A program made the translations under genes and the position numbers. A DNA stretch of 64,000 bases from Ichthyophthirius multifiliis (Eukaryota > Ciliophora > Oligohymenophorea > Hymenostomatida), in contig NW_004086039.1 in the NCBI RefSeq assembly GCF_000220395.1, positions 28,744 to 92,743 on the forward strand, given 5' to 3'. The notes beneath the pieces were generated by a model. That model did no database searches. It had not been told where the DNA came from and saw nothing but the letters and a program-made list of their open reading frames with translations. Every line of letters starts with the position of its first letter. Within the stretch, counting starts at the first letter, position 1. Below are positions 48,750 to 62,981 of the stretch, one piece after another.

Positions 48750-51679
48750 ATGATAAACATTTTAAACAAAAGTCTATTATAATCTAAGTTAAATTTATTT
48801 TCTTTAGATTTTAAAGATCAAATAGAGAACAAATATTATAATGATATAAAAAACGAGCAAAACAAATACATATTTTAACGATTAACCATATCTTCATTAT
48901 TATGGCAATTCATAAGTTTTTTTGTTTAAAAGTTTATCTATGATTAAATTTTAGAATCATCAATTATTTTAATAAATCTTGTTGTTTTCTTAATATTATT
49001 ATATTTTTTTTAAAAAAATAAGATTGTTTTTAATATTCTGTTATTTTTGGAAAGTTCTATATATGAAATAATTAGATTTTTAAATTTGTATTAATTAAAA
49101 ACAGATTATATAAATGACTCTTAAAGCCATAATATATATATATGCTATGGATTTGGAATGTGTGTATATATATTTATTATGGGAACGCTTTTTAATAATT
49201 GGTATTTAAAAACTTTAAAAATTGCAATTCCTTTATTGATTATGCCTTTTATAGAAGGATATTAAAACTATTCAATTTAGTTATTTTGTGCTCATTTAAT
49301 ATACGTAAGCTTTGTTGGATTTGTACATTACTTTTTGGAAAGAAATAGTAAACAATAATTTCATTTGGAATATTTTTAAAAAATAAAATTAATGGAATAT
49401 AAAAAGATTTTTGAAAAATATTTACCAAACGAATTAGTAGTAATTTCTAAAGAAAAATAAACAAATGAAAATACATGTAAATAAAGAAAAGCAAATTCAA
49501 TTTTATAAACATAAAAGAGTTTGAATAATTTTAATTTTAATATTGTAAATAATTTTTAAAACAAAACTTAATTATAGCCAAATAGAGTTAAAAAGGAATT
49601 ATATTAATCAAATAGTTATGTATTAAAAAGCAGTAATGATCACAATTTAAATTAAATAAAAGAAGATAAAAATTAAAAAATATAATGTTTTATTAATAAA
49701 AAATAAAATTTTAGCTCTATTTTTTATTAATAATAAATTTTATAAAAATAATAAGAGAGTTGTATTGAAATTAATAACGATAATTCATTAATAATTCCGT
49801 TAATAAATTAAAAATTTATTTCCACATTTTCTGATGTCAAAAATTAAATATTAAAAAAATTAAATAAAATTTTCAAAAATAAAATAAGTATATATTAAAT
49901 AATTAAATCTTTATTAAAAAAATCTGAATAACATGACTAAGAATAAGATAAAATTTATTAATAATTATAATAATATAAAAAATATATAAACAATGATAAT
50001 TTATGGTCATCATAAAAAATTAAAAATGAAAATGACAAAGAAAAAATTAATAAGAATAAGATTAATCTATATAAAATGACTAGATATATGAAATAGTAGA
50101 ATGTTATGATTTAGAATAAGAAAAATATTTTGATATTACTATTATATGTTTACATTGGGATGGATTAAAATCAGTAATGGTATTATTAAATAATATTTCT
50201 GACACTATCATAAATAAGAGATTAGAATAGGTATAAAAACATAAAGATTTAACATTAGCTTCTATTACTCATGATTTAAGAACTCCTTTAAATTTCATAA
50301 AAATATGTTCAGAATAATGTTAACAGGAGAATATATTAGAAAATATATATTAATTATAAAATTTAATATAAATTAATTGTGAATTATTAATGAGTTTAAT
50401 AAATGATATATTAGATACTTAATAAATATAAGTAGGAAAATTTAGATTAGTAATAAGTAATTTTGAATTACAATAATTATTTTAATAAATATAAGAATTA
50501 TTTAAAATATAATGTAAAGAAAAGAATATTAATATATAATTTTAATTAGAATCTAATTAGTTATTTAATTCTGATAAAAATAGAATTAAACAAATACTAA
50601 TAAATCTAATATCTAATGCAATTAAATTTACTTAAAATGGAAAAATAGATATATATGCCTATAGAATTCCACATAAAAATATTATTGCTATAAGTGTTAA
50701 AGATACTGGTTGTGGTATTCCTTCTTATTTATAAAATAAACTTTTCTCAGTATTTAATACTTTTGATCATAATAATGGAACTAATAAATAAGGTAATTTT
50801 TATATAATTCATAAAATAAAATAAATAATATATAAAATATTTAAAGGGGTTGGTATTGGATTATCGTTATGTAAAACATTAGTTTCATAATTAGGCCCTA
50901 TTGATAAAATATTTTTAAAATCAGAATAAAATTAAGGATCTATATTTACTTTTCTTTTATATGAAGATATGAACAATTAAGTAGGAGTTAATATAGATAA
51001 TAATGATATCTAGTCAATTTAAGAATTTTAATAAATTTATTTATATGGAGATAATATAAGTGAGATTATTCAAGAATATAGCAATTTTAAGAATGTTGAT
51101 TGTATAGATTAAAAGATTAAAAGATATAATAATAAAAATCTAAAAAATGATTCAATTGAAAAATATGATTTAAGTTAAAAAAATTAAAAAAATGATTTAA
51201 GTATATAAAAATAATAAAATAATTAAAATATGAGTATAAATGATATATGTCAATTATAAAAAAATTAAAGTCTTGATAATAAAATATAATTTGAATAATT
51301 TTTTTAAAAAATACTTATTGTAGATGATATGTGCTTTAATATTATAGCTCTTAAATATTTTTTTAAAATATATAATATAAAAATTGATACTGCTATAAAT
51401 GGATTAGAAGCGTATAATAAATATAAAATAAATTAATATAAATTAATATTAATGGATTTATAAATGCCTATTATGAATGGACATGAATCTATTAAATTAA
51501 TTAGATAATTTGAAAAGGAATTTAATATTAATCCATCTATTATTATTGTAAATAGTGCTAATATTAATTAAGATGATATTTAATAAAGTGTAGATTGTGG
51601 TGCAGATTAACATATTGCTAAGCCTGTTGATACTTAAAATTTAAGATAATTATTATAAAAATACGCATTTGCATATTGA
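48750..51679 (+). CDS. Membrane hybrid histidine kinase (HisKA-HATPase-receiver)
   Basis: Starts MINILNKSLLQSKLNLFSLD at 48750. About five hydrophobic helices (residues 45-200: LLWQFISFFVQKFIYDQILE, IILINLVVFLILLYFF, CYGFGMCVYIFIMGTLFNNW) precede a long Asn/Gln-rich linker. The kinase core has H-box LASITHDLRTPLNFIK, N-box NRIKQILINLISNAIKFTQNG, G1 VKDTGCGIPSYL, F-box LFSVFNTF and G2 GVGIGLSLCK. The C-terminal receiver has LIVDDMCFNI, phosphoacceptor LILMDLQMPIMNG, VNSANI and AKPVD, ending KYAFAY with TGA at 51677-51679. One intron (about 50791-50844) and one -1 break (50073-50076) are present. All catalytic residues look intact. Ligand unknown; it should autophosphorylate and pass phosphate to its own receiver. 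Confidence 0.92.
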
Positions 51680-52317
51680 AGTCTAAATAAAAAATTTTCC
51701 ATTATAAAAAAGTTATATTGATAGTGATATTTATGTTTATATTAAATAACATTATATTTCATTTATAAACAAATCAAAATTAAAAACACTTTAAAAATAT
51801 TTAATAAATAAAATATTAAGATAATAGAATATTATTATAATAATAAAATATATATATTTATAAAGATAATTTATATAAACTAATATAAATTAGTAGCAGT
51901 AATATTTATAATAAAAATTTTTGAAAATACATAGAAATATATTATATTTATTAATTTAGTTAAACGAAATTACAAATATAAAATTATTAAATAATTAAAT
52001 AGTAAATTTTTAATGAAATTAATTAATATAAAAAAAAAAAAATTATTATATATTATTTATAAATAATAAATTTCATAGGAAATTATAAAATTTTTATTTA
52101 ATTAATATAATAATTATTTTTTACATTATTAAACAAAAAAAATAAAATAAAATAAATATTAATAAAATTAAAATATATTAATAAAAAAAATCAAAAATAA
52201 TATAAAAAATATTATTTATTATTTATTTTAAAAAATTAAAATAATAATATGAAATATTTATAAATTAAAAAAAAAATTAAATAAAAGTGATGCATTTAAA
52301 AATATATAATTTAATAC

Positions 52318-52366
<49 letters not shown>

Positions 52367-52464
52367 ATAATATATATTTATATACAAACATATATAATTA
52401 AATATAAATTTTTTTATTTAATCATTTAAAATAATATCCAAAAATACTTAAACAATTTAAATCC
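51680..52464. other. Intergenic, convergent ends, with (AT)n at 52317-52380
   Basis: A+T-rich; a (TA)n microsatellite lies just downstream of the PLC gene. No coding signal seen. Confidence 0.6.
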
Positions 52465-53676
52465 TCAATCTACATCTTAAATATTTATCTTTACTAAAAT
52501 ACAGCTATTTTCCTAAAAATCTAAAGCTTTATTTCTTAAAGGAACAATTCTATATCCTGGTCTTATAGTATCAACAGGTAAAGCATATTATCCAAGTTAT
52601 GTATCTAAAAGAATATCGCTATCCATAACTCTAAATATTAATAAGCTCAATTCAGGACATCTTAATTTAAACTCAAAAATTTTACTATTCCATATTGGAT
52701 GAAATCCATTATCACTAATAATTCTTGTTTTTCTCGGTTTATTATTTTTTTCATCTTTTTAGGTCCCTCTGATAAATATTTACACATAAGGATCAACTAC
52801 ATCAAAAGTATCATTTTCGTAATTATCTGGTCTTAATTATTAGCCAGAAATTATTTATATTTATAGTATTTTTCTTACTTTATCTATTTCAAAAGGGTAT
52901 ATCCCATTTTAATTATTATTAGTATTATTTTAAATATTTTAGCATTTGTTTATATTATTATTACTGTTGTATAAATCATTAATATTTGTGTTTTAATAAT
53001 TACAGTTTTATTACATGTATTTGTGTTTTAATACATATCCACAACTTATGCCTCCATTTTCTTAAAATTTCGATAAATTTAAAAACATAGGGAAATCGTT
53101 TGTTTGAAAATTCAAAGCTACTTGCTAAACTCCATGTATGAAAAAAGGAATTGGATCATAGTTTGAAGAATCTAATCTCAAACAACATGGATAAACCCTT
53201 AAAAAGTGTTTTTTATTAAAATCTATGAATTCTTTTGGATGCTTTTTAATAAGTTTATTGGAGTAAATTTCAGATATAGAGCTAACTTACCAAATGAGGC
53301 GATTATCATCAAAAATATTCAATTTACAACCGAACAAAGTAGAAATTCTTAAAAATTCCTTACAAAGTTGTATCGTTTTATTATTTTTTTGTTCTACTTT
53401 TAATTAATTAATTTCTTTTAATTTTTATAAATCTGCTAAATTCTAATTACATGTTTTATTTTATATTTCTTTTTATTTTATAATATCTTAGTATAATATA
53501 TCATCAAAGTAAGCATCTTCATAGTTTTATTATGGTTATTATTATAAATTATTAATAAAATTAATATCATTATTATTATTACTATGATATCTATTATTAT
53601 AACTATCATTAACATTATAGTTATAATTATAATTAAAACTATTTTCATTATTATTCTAATTATTATTATTATTATA

Positions 53677-53709
<33 letters not shown>

Positions 53710-55699
53710 ATTATTATTAAAAAAATTTTAATACTATTATACATATAATATTTTTTAATTTTCATTTATAATTTTTTTTAATTAGTTTTATTTTTATAAA
53801 TACATTTTAAATTTAGTACCTTAATTATTAAAAGTTTCCTTTGAAATTTCAGATTCAAGATAATTAGGCATATATTCACTATTTTTAGACAATATATTCA
53901 GATCATTTTCACTATATATTTCAAAATCATCTTCATTTACATCTTAAATTATAAACTAGTCTATATTTAATTTAATATCTTGAATAGAACCTTTTGATTT
54001 TATTAAAATCTTATTTTTCAATTAATTTGGAGACAAAAAATTCTCTTATTTTTCCCAATCATTTGGTAATATATAAAGTTTATCTTTTAATATATTCATA
54101 ATCATGAATGAAATTATTTTTTATTAATTTATAGAACAATGATTTTCGAAAGATAAAATTAAAGGATATATTGAATATTAAAAAGCATATTAATTTATTG
54201 TCTCTAAAACTGTTTTAAATGGAATTTTAGTTGTTAATGTATGACCATGTGTTACTATTGGTTCTCCTTTATCACCATCCTTTAAAAATATATATGTATA
54301 TATAAATATATATATATATAAATATATATATATATTTATATATTATTATAAATTTATAAATATTTTAATATTTTTCTTTTATTTTTTATAATAAATATAT
54401 AATTATTTTATTATTTTTTTTTAATATATTAATATAACCATAATTTATATTTTATTAGTAAAAAAACCCATATGTCTATCTCCACGCATCTACATCCTTT
54501 TTAAAAAGCATTTATATATGCTTAACATGATGAGTTTCCTGAAAATTAATTAGATTCTAAATATGTATTATGTGAAGAATTTATAAAATAATCTGTTAAA
54601 GGTCGATCCATATCCTATTTATATACATTTTTTAAAAAAAGTCTTATTATTTAAATAAAAGTACTTAATAAATTGTCTATTTTTTAGGAATAAAAATACA
54701 GTTTTCATCACTAAATAGTATATTAGAAAATTAATAAAAGGAAATTTTTAATAAACTTAATAGTTTTGCAGTATCTAAATTATTATCTTAATAGTTCAAT
54801 ATTTATTTAAAAAAATGAACTATTTCTTCTAAACTTAAATCCTATTATTATTCAACTTTATAAAATTATTAATATTAAATAGGATTCATAACACCTAAAT
54901 GCTCTTATTATTCATCTTTTTTTTAAAATAAAATAAAATATATAAATAATTTTACATTTATTATATTATGGACAATATTTAGTAAATATTTCTATTAATT
55001 CTTCTTTTTTATTTATATCTCTTATAATATTAACGAATTCTCCCTAATCGATTTACCCATTTTTATTAACATCATATTTATCAAAAAGATTATTTAAATA
55101 TTTCTTATTAATATTTATATGCAATTCTTATAAAAGAGTTTTTGTTTCTTCAAAATCTAATTATTTATTACCGTCTTTATCTGCATTTATAAATAAAATA
55201 TTTGCCAAATGTTTTACTTAATCTTATCTTTTTTCTCTATTTATTTATTTAGAAATATATATTAATATTCTTTTTTTTATATTTACAAAAAATCATGTTA
55301 AAAAGATTTAATTGCAAAATACTATATTGAATATTGGAAATAATCTCTTTCTTATTCGCAATAAAATTCTAAAATTAAATGCATTTTTACAGTCTAAATC
55401 TTAAGTATCCTATATTAATTTTATTTATTATTAAATTCAGTTTGTCTTGATATATCCACTATATCATTTAAATAAATTCTAGATTTAGTATATTTTTTGT
55501 TAGGGGATATCCATTATAGAATTCTATAGTCATCATCTAATATATAAAATATTCTCCAATGCTTTTTTTTACCTTTAGAATAATACTTTTCGATTTTCAT
55601 TCCATATGTTATTTAATTTAAAGCATTTGGTAGCATTTTTTCGTCAAAATATTCTAGCTTAAATTTTATGTCTTATCTTTTATTTAAAAAATGCTTCAT
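52465..55699 (-). CDS. Phosphoinositide-specific phospholipase C (PH-EF hand-X-Y-C2, delta-like)
   Basis: Starts [20 protein letters not shown] at 55699. An N-terminal PH-like domain ([20 protein letters not shown]) is followed by EF hands ([31 protein letters not shown]). The catalytic X half has [48 protein letters not shown] and [12 protein letters not shown], with both catalytic His. The X-Y linker holds a long poly-Asn tract (53640-53715). The Y half has [40 protein letters not shown] and CGYVLKH. A C2 domain ([37 protein letters not shown]) ends ILVKINIQDVD before TGA at 52465-52467. Introns lie near 54280-54470, 54650-54700 and 54920-54960. It splits PIP2 into IP3 and DAG, with Ca2+ dependence expected. 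Confidence 0.95.
53640..53715 (-). repeat. (AAT)n repeat encoding poly-Asn in the PLC X-Y linker
   Basis: On the minus strand, runs of AAT with single TAA/TAG codons encode Asn with occasional Gln between the X and Y halves. Confidence 0.8.
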
Positions 55700-56591
55700 T
55701 TAAATATTTATTGAATTTTTTTTAAAAAATTAGTGTTTTATAGTATTTTTTTTATATAATAATAATAAAAATTATTAATCGAAAATATTAAACTGAATAA
55801 AAATCCATATTAATATATATTATTTATTTATATTAAAAGAATAAATTATTTATATTTAAATAAAATAAAATTATGAGTTTAGTTTAAATTTTAATTACTT
55901 TTACTTGAAAAAAAAAAAGTATTCAGATATTATAAATAATATTTTTTTAAAAAATATTTTAATTAAAAAAAAAACTATATATATATATTATTATATATTA
56001 CTTTTTTATTTTATTTAATTTTATTTTTTAACAATATGTTGATAAAAAAAAAAAACTAATGTATAAAGGTTTTCTTTTTTTTATTAAAATAACAGAAAAA
56101 ATAAAAAATAAAAAAAAACATTTAGTAAGTAATATATATTCTTTTATGTTTATATTTGTATTTTAAATTATATATATATATATTTATATTTTTTAATGTT
56201 TTTTTTTAATCTTTTCTGTATTTTTTTTTTAGAAATTCTAAATTAATAATAAATAAGGATATAATTTTATTTTATTTTCTTTTATTTTTTGATCATTGAG
56301 TTTTTTAAAAAATAAATAAAGAGAAAAAAATAATAAAAAAAAACATCAGTATAATAACTTGTAATAAATATTTTTAATATGTTTCTAAAAATTTAAGAAA
56401 AAAAAAATAAAAAAAAAATTATTATAATCATATATTTATTTGTAAAATTTATATACATTTATATTAATATTTTTAAATATTATATTATTTATTTTTCTAG
56501 CTTACTATAAATTGTTTTTTATTTTTTCAATTAAATCTTATTGAAAATATAAAAAATAATTACTAAAAAATAAAAAATAAAATATCTCAAA
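55700..56591. other. Intergenic, divergent promoters
   Basis: A+T-rich spacer between divergent genes (PLC to the left, unrecognised gene to the right). No coding signal seen. Confidence 0.6.
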
Positions 56592-58966
56592 ATGACACAT
56601 TCTTTAGAAATATTAGACGAAGGATTAGAATACAACTTCGTTTTTAAATCAATACTATTCGATAAATTGAAAAAATTTATAGGTATATATTACTGAATTA
56701 AAGATATAAAAATTACATTATTTTTTTTTATTATATTTAAAAGAATTAAATAATATTTGTAAATACAATAATGAAGTAATTGTATATAAGCATCTAAAAA
56801 TAAAAGGACTTTAAATATAATATTATAGTGAAAAAGATGCAGTTGTAATTTCGTAAAAACATTTTATTTTATTTTCATTTATTTATTAAATTATCCTATG
56901 TTTATATTAAAAAATAGAAAAAAAAAGAAAAATATCTAAATCCATATAAATTTGCGTATCATATATGGGAAAAAATTAATATTTAAATGAAATATTATAA
57001 TGGATTTAATTGTATAAGAAAAAAATAAAAATATTTTACTAAAATTAAAAATATATTTAAATCTAAAAATAAAAAAAATTAAAAATAGTTACTGATGTTT
57101 GTTTCAAATGTATATAAATTACACCTACCTTTTTATGTTTCAGATAATATTTTTAAAGTTTGGATTAAAACATTTCCTTTCGATTATCCTATTTAGATTT
57201 TTGCGATAATGTTGAAGATTTAAATAACTGTAACTCTGTTGTATATAGTTTTTAAGTAAAAATATCTCTGTTTTATATAAATTTATATAATAGTTTTTCT
57301 TTTTTCTTTGTATATTAAAATTAAATTTATTTATAATTTAAAAATACTTATCTTTTTATTTTATTTTTAAACAAAAAAAAGGATCTAAGTTCTTTAGGAT
57401 CTAATTTACATATAAAACCAAATAATCTTTTTAATATAAACTTATGTATAAATTTAATAGAACCTCAATAATTTATAAGAGTAAAGATTATAAAATGATT
57501 TTTTTTATTTTCAAACAAACAAAATATTATTTACTCTTATTTTTTTTATTCAAAAAAAAAAAAAAAAAAGTAATTAAAAGTAGAATTTGAAGTTTCTTTT
57601 ATTTTAAATAGAATTTTTCAATTAGAATTAACTGATTTTATGAGTTAAAATCAAATGATTATAAGATTAGTATTTTTTTATTTTTTTATAACAAAAAATT
57701 ATTAAAAAAACAAAAAAAGTTTCTAAAATTTATTTCATTGATACCTTGTGAATCCTAATATACTCTTTTAGCACATAAAGAATTACCTAATTTAAAAGCT
57801 AAAACAAATAAAATATATTAATATGAAATAGTTTCATAAATATAGCTATCACTATCATATGTAAAATAGAATTAAGTAATAAACTTTATATTTTATAAAT
57901 ATAATAAAAATTAATTAAAATAGATAACAATAAATTAAAGTAATATTTTTTAAGTAATACACCCAATTAAATTCAATAATTAAAACTCGAAAATAATTTG
58001 GAGTTCATTTAATATATTTAAAATCTTCTTTGAAAATATAGCCAATGTAACTATAAATGATGGATATAAATTAGCGATTTTTTTCTATAATAATTATTAA
58101 GACATAGAAAATTTTCTTATCTCATGTATAAACTATGTTTATGTTATTTATATAATATAAATAATTACAATAAATTTGAGTTAATAAAGCATTATTGATT
58201 TTAATGAAAATTAAGTTAATTTTAAAGTAAAATTATTGGAAGATACTATAAATTAATATTAAAAAGATAATACTATTTTAGAATTACCAGAATTAAAATA
58301 ACCTATATAATTTTAAATTTGTTAATATTTTTAAAATTAAGACTAACCAAACGAATTATCATTATTTTATATAAGTAGAATATATTTTATTTTAATTTTT
58401 TGTTATTTTTATTTTGTTAGAAATTGGATAATAACCTGAATTTAGTTTTTTTGAAAATGAACTTCTATTTTCTATCCTCAAATATAAGAAACTTAATAAT
58501 AAAAATATTTAATTAATCTTCTTTTATTTGCTTAATTATATAAATAGTTTAATCCTTAAGTTTAAAAAAATTTCTTAACTTTTAATCGTGAAGTATTTTT
58601 TTTTTTTTATTAAACCAAAAATAAAATTTAATATAATAAAGGTTATGATATTAAGTTAAGATTTTTTCTTTGATTACTCAACTCTTAATATTTCAAAATA
58701 AAAGAAACAATATATATCTATATAAAAACTAGATGTATATTTTAATATTAATATTTTATATTTATTTCATTTATAAAAAGTTTAAACATATTTAAAATAA
58801 TGTAAAATTTTCAAGTAATAAAAATTAAATTGGTAAAATAGAACATGATACTTTATGTATTTGGAATAAAAAAATTAATTTCCAAGACTAAATTACAGAC
58901 GCATAAATATAGGAATATTGTTAAAGTTTACTTGAATATTCTTAACTTAAATAATAATAAATATGA
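56592..58966 (+). CDS. Unrecognised multi-exon protein
   Basis: Exon 1 is MTHSLEILDEGLEYNFVFKS and ILFDKLKKFI (56592-56682); a 61-bp intron joins in phase to ELNNICKYNNEVIVYKHLKI. Other convincing pieces are DLSSLGSNLHIKPNNLFNIN (about 57385), LKVEFEVSFILNRIFQLELT (about 57580), FLKFISLIPCESQYTLLAHK and ELPNLKAKTNKIYQYEIVSQ (57725-57850), IIWSSFNIFKIFFENIANVT (about 58000) and a last exon with IGKIEHDTLCIWNKKINFQD and SLLEYSQLKQQQI to TGA at 58964-58966. Several joins are unresolved because of T-runs and short introns. I do not recognise the family. Alternating beta-like and helical pieces suggest a folded protein of roughly 600 residues. Confidence 0.5.
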
Positions 58967-59151
58967 TTTAATTATATTTTGTAAAATTTAAATAAACAAG
59001 TTATAAAATTTATGTATTATCAAAATCTATTTATATGTATTTTTTATAAATATAAAAAATATATTTTTCGAAACAAAACCTTTTTTTATAATAAATTAAT
59101 AATATCAATTAGAAAGATAATCTAATAAACAATATTTTTTTTTTTTTTTTT

Positions 59152-61445
59152 TCAGAAAATAACTTTATTTTCATATTAATATTTATCAAGTTCAAGTTTG
59201 TTTTCTAGAAATATAACTTCTGAATTTTAATTATTATTTTTATTAAAGAACATATTTTCTTAAAGTAATTCTAAATGTATACATTTTAAAGCAGATCTTT
59301 GAGCATTTAAAAATTCTATATTTCTTTAAATTTTTAAAAGAGTATTTTTTATATATTCATTAACAAAAGGATGAAAATATTCCACATTTTATTATTATTT
59401 ATTATTTAAATAATCAACTAAATTTTTTCTAAAGCTTTTATGAGAAATAAGATATTAATCTTTCATAGGTCCAATTTTAAGATTTTTTCTTTATAAAAGT
59501 TAAGCCAAAGATTTTTTAAGAAAATTTTCTAATTAATTATTTTTATTTATTTCAAGTTTCATATTATTTGACGACTTTTTTTTTTAAAAAAAAAAAATAA
59601 ATAAATAAAAAAATAAAAAGTTAAGATATTTATTTTATACTTAAAGAATTATTTATTTTTTTATATAAATATCACATTCTGGATTAAATAAAGGCTAAAG
59701 TCTTAATGGAAATAATTATTTTGTTTTATTAGATTTGTTATATACTTATCCTTATTAGATTTATTTTTATTTATTTAATTTATAGTCCTAATTATTATAT
59801 ATATTCAATGAATTTTACTAATCATCTTCTTCTGGAATCATTAAATTTATTTCATTTTCTTCATCTGAAGAAATAATATATAGGGAAGAATCTATTAATT
59901 TATCCATTTTAAGCTTATCTTTTTTTTCTTATTTTATAATTTCTATTTCAAACCTCCGCTTTTCAAAAAAAATTAATAAAATAGATATAAAATAATCATA
60001 TATACTTTAAAATTATTTTTTAAATAATCTGTTATCATTTTTTTCAAGCTGCTATTAGCTTATTCATATTAATTTAAAACCATTCTATTATGATAATATT
60101 AAGATTTTTTAGCATTTCCTTAATAAAAATAAATTTTTCCAAATAAATCATATGAGTGCAACTCATTATTTATATTTTCACACAACCAACTCATATGCAA
60201 ATATTTAACACAATAAATGTAGGCAATCTTTAATATTTAAATAAAAAAAATTATAATATATAAAAATTAAGTATATATGTATATAAATATATTTATATAT
60301 TTATATAATATATTATATATATATATTTATATATATATATATAATTTATTATATATATTTTTATATATATATATAATTATTTTACATCATATTTCTCTAC
60401 TTACATATATGCCTTAGTCAAATATTTATAAGCCTTCATTAAGTATTCATACTAAATATTTAAAAATGCTATTTTTTTGAAACTTCTAAGTATTTGAATA
60501 GCCTCTAAACATAATTCTAATTCTATAAGAATTTTAGCCATCTAACAAAAGACAAAAATTTAAAAATGATATTATTATTTGAATTTTTATAAATATTTGA
60601 AATGCTAATCAATTAATTTTTTTAAATTTTCTCTTGTTTTTTTTTCTTATTAACATTTTTAAACAAAAATTAAAGTCTATTCACATATTTCTTGATTTTA
60701 ATTATAAAAAGATATTACTAATTAGTCTTCATGTTTTATTTTCGAAGAATTTTTTATATTTTCAATATCTTAGGAAAACAAAAGGAATATATCTTGCCCA
60801 TGTCTTATTTTTTTTTTTATTATTAATCTTATTAGATCTTCCTTTAATACTGGTATTCTGATTCTTTCAAAAAGCGAACTTTTTAATTTTATGTTTTTAC
60901 ATTAGCACTTTAATATCTTAATTTTTAAAACTTTGATTTTTCTTAAAATATACTATTTTATTCTTGATCTATTTGTTTTTTTTTTGGTATTATTTTTATA
61001 CTCGTTTACAAATTAGATTAATCCTCTAAAAAATTCTAGTTTTTTAAGTTTCTTAGTCTCTCTGATGAAAAGTTTTTTCTTAAACTTTAAAAATTTTAGG
61101 TATTTTCTTTCATTATTAAATAATATTTTTATTTTTTTTCATAAGATTTAGCTTTTCGTTGAAGTATACTAATTTACTTCTCTATTTGTTTTTCATATTT
61201 AGGTGTTTCGATGAATTCTTTATTTTACTTTCAGTAGTGCATATTTATGTGTTACTATAATAGTCTTAATTTAATGTTTCACCTGTAATTGATGTCGGAA
61301 TATTTCTATTTGTAAAATAAAGAACTTTACTTTATGTTTAAGAAGATTATACAGGTTGATTATATTAATTTCTTGGAGAACGTTTCGTACTTTCTCTTGT
61401 CGAAAGCATTTTTTTAAATGAAACTTAGGAAGATACTAATGACAT
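59152..61445 (-). CDS. TPR-like helical protein, possibly ciliary
   Basis: Starts MSLVSSQVSFKKMLSTREST at 61445, a Ser/Thr/Gln-rich tail, followed by coiled coil (ETPKYEKQIEKQISILQRKA). A helical core includes SSLFERIRIPVLKEDLIRLI, MAKILIELELCLEAIQILRS, IQYEYLMKAYKYLTKAYM, HMSWLCENINNELHSYDLFG and KIYFYQGNAKKSQYYHNRMV, TPR-like helix pairs (YxxxGxxxxAxxYxxR). The acidic C-terminus (IISSDEENEINLMIPEEDD; LFPLRLQPLFNPECDIYI) ends ELDKYQYENKVIF with TGA at 59152-59154. The -1 breaks fall in A-runs 61223-61226 and 60880-60884. Introns lie near 60240-60405, 60545-60610 and 59955-60010. No enzyme motif; a scaffold role is inferred. Confidence 0.6.
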
Positions 61446-62029
61446 ATTGTTATTTACTTTTAAATTAGCGAAAAATTCTTACATTTATTAATATATAATT
61501 ATAAAAATTATTTTTAGTTTATATGTATTATAAATTATTATTAAATATATTTTTTTTATTTTTATTAAAAAAAAATATGTTAAATAATATATATATATAT
61601 AATTTATATTTTATATTTTTTTTTTTGTTTCAATGTTTTAAAAATTAATATATATTTCCTATTAAAGATTTGTCTTTATTATTAATATTTTATATACTTC
61701 TTTATGTTTTTTAAAATGGAGCATTTTATATAAACTTTCTAATTAATTGTTTATAAATAAAAATATATATATAATAATATATATATAAATAGATATATAA
61801 ATAAATATATTTATATTTATATTTATATTTATATTTATATTTATATTTATATATATTTTTATACAATTTTATATATTTATATAAATAAATTTTTATATAT
61901 TTTACTAAATTTTAGTATGAATTTTATTTAAATTACTTTCGCCACCCCACCAACAAATACTAAATTTTTAGCTTTCTTTTTTTTTGTTTAAAAAAATAAA
62001 TAAAAAAATAAAAAACTTTATAAATCAAT
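61446..62029. other. Intergenic, with (ATTTAT)n repeat
   Basis: A short tandem repeat of unit ATTTAT lies at about 61808-61850, and a GC-richer patch (cgccaccccaccaac) at 61940-61954 stands out. The open frame of the next gene runs through here on the minus strand without TGA, so its true end is unclear. Confidence 0.45.
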
Positions 62030-62919
62030 GAAATTTATTATTAAGATTCAAATTCAATCATAATATCTTATATATCACAAGCATTTAAAGAATATTTTTC
62101 ATCAAAAGAATCAATATCAATAATATGTTATCCTTCAAAATCTTTTCTACATATAATCTTAAATTTATAAATGAAAATATATAAGATATATAAATACTTA
62201 ACAAGGTAAAAATTTTTTATTTTAATTAACTTTTTATAAATTAAATATCATAATAGTATCTTCAAATAGTTATAAATTTTTTTGTAAATCATTTATATTT
62301 TATTTTAAGTTTTATATATTATCTTTTTATTCTTTATATTCTTTTTCTAAAGATTTATTTTTTTAATTTTCTTGTTATTTAATTTATTATATTTAATTTT
62401 CGGAGTATTCTTTTTATTATTTTATTTAGTTTTCTAAATTTTATTTCGTTTAAGTAAAATTTTGTTCGTTTTATTTAATTATTAATTGATATTTTGATAT
62501 TTTTTCTTAATTTATTTAAAAATATATTTCATTTTATTTAATGTTTTCATAATTTTATTTAATTATTTCATCTTTTTATTTAATTATTTCATCTTTTTTT
62601 TCAAAGTATTTTCTAAATATAAAATATTTTAAATAGTTTGATTTAAATTTTATTTTAATTAATTTATTTCTTATAAAAAATTGTTTATTTATTTTTCATA
62701 ATCCATATTTTAATTAGAATCTTAATTATTTTTGAATTAATTAAAATTATAAATTTCATTTTAATATTTTTCAACTTCTTCCTTTAATTAAACGTTTTCT
62801 TTTTAAATTTTTTAAATTTCTTCAATTAATTAACTCCCCTTTTTAAACCCAAAATATGATCCTATTTCACTAAAAAAGACTCCTTATTCTTATAAATTCT
62901 CGTTATTTTTAATATTTTA

Positions 62920-62981
<62 letters not shown>

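Noticed and set aside
53478-53765. Ile-rich minus-strand frame
   Set aside because: It is another frame of the poly-Asn X-Y linker of phospholipase C.
60634-60861. Plus-strand 75-residue hydrophobic frame
   Set aside because: It is antisense to the helical core of the TPR-like gene.
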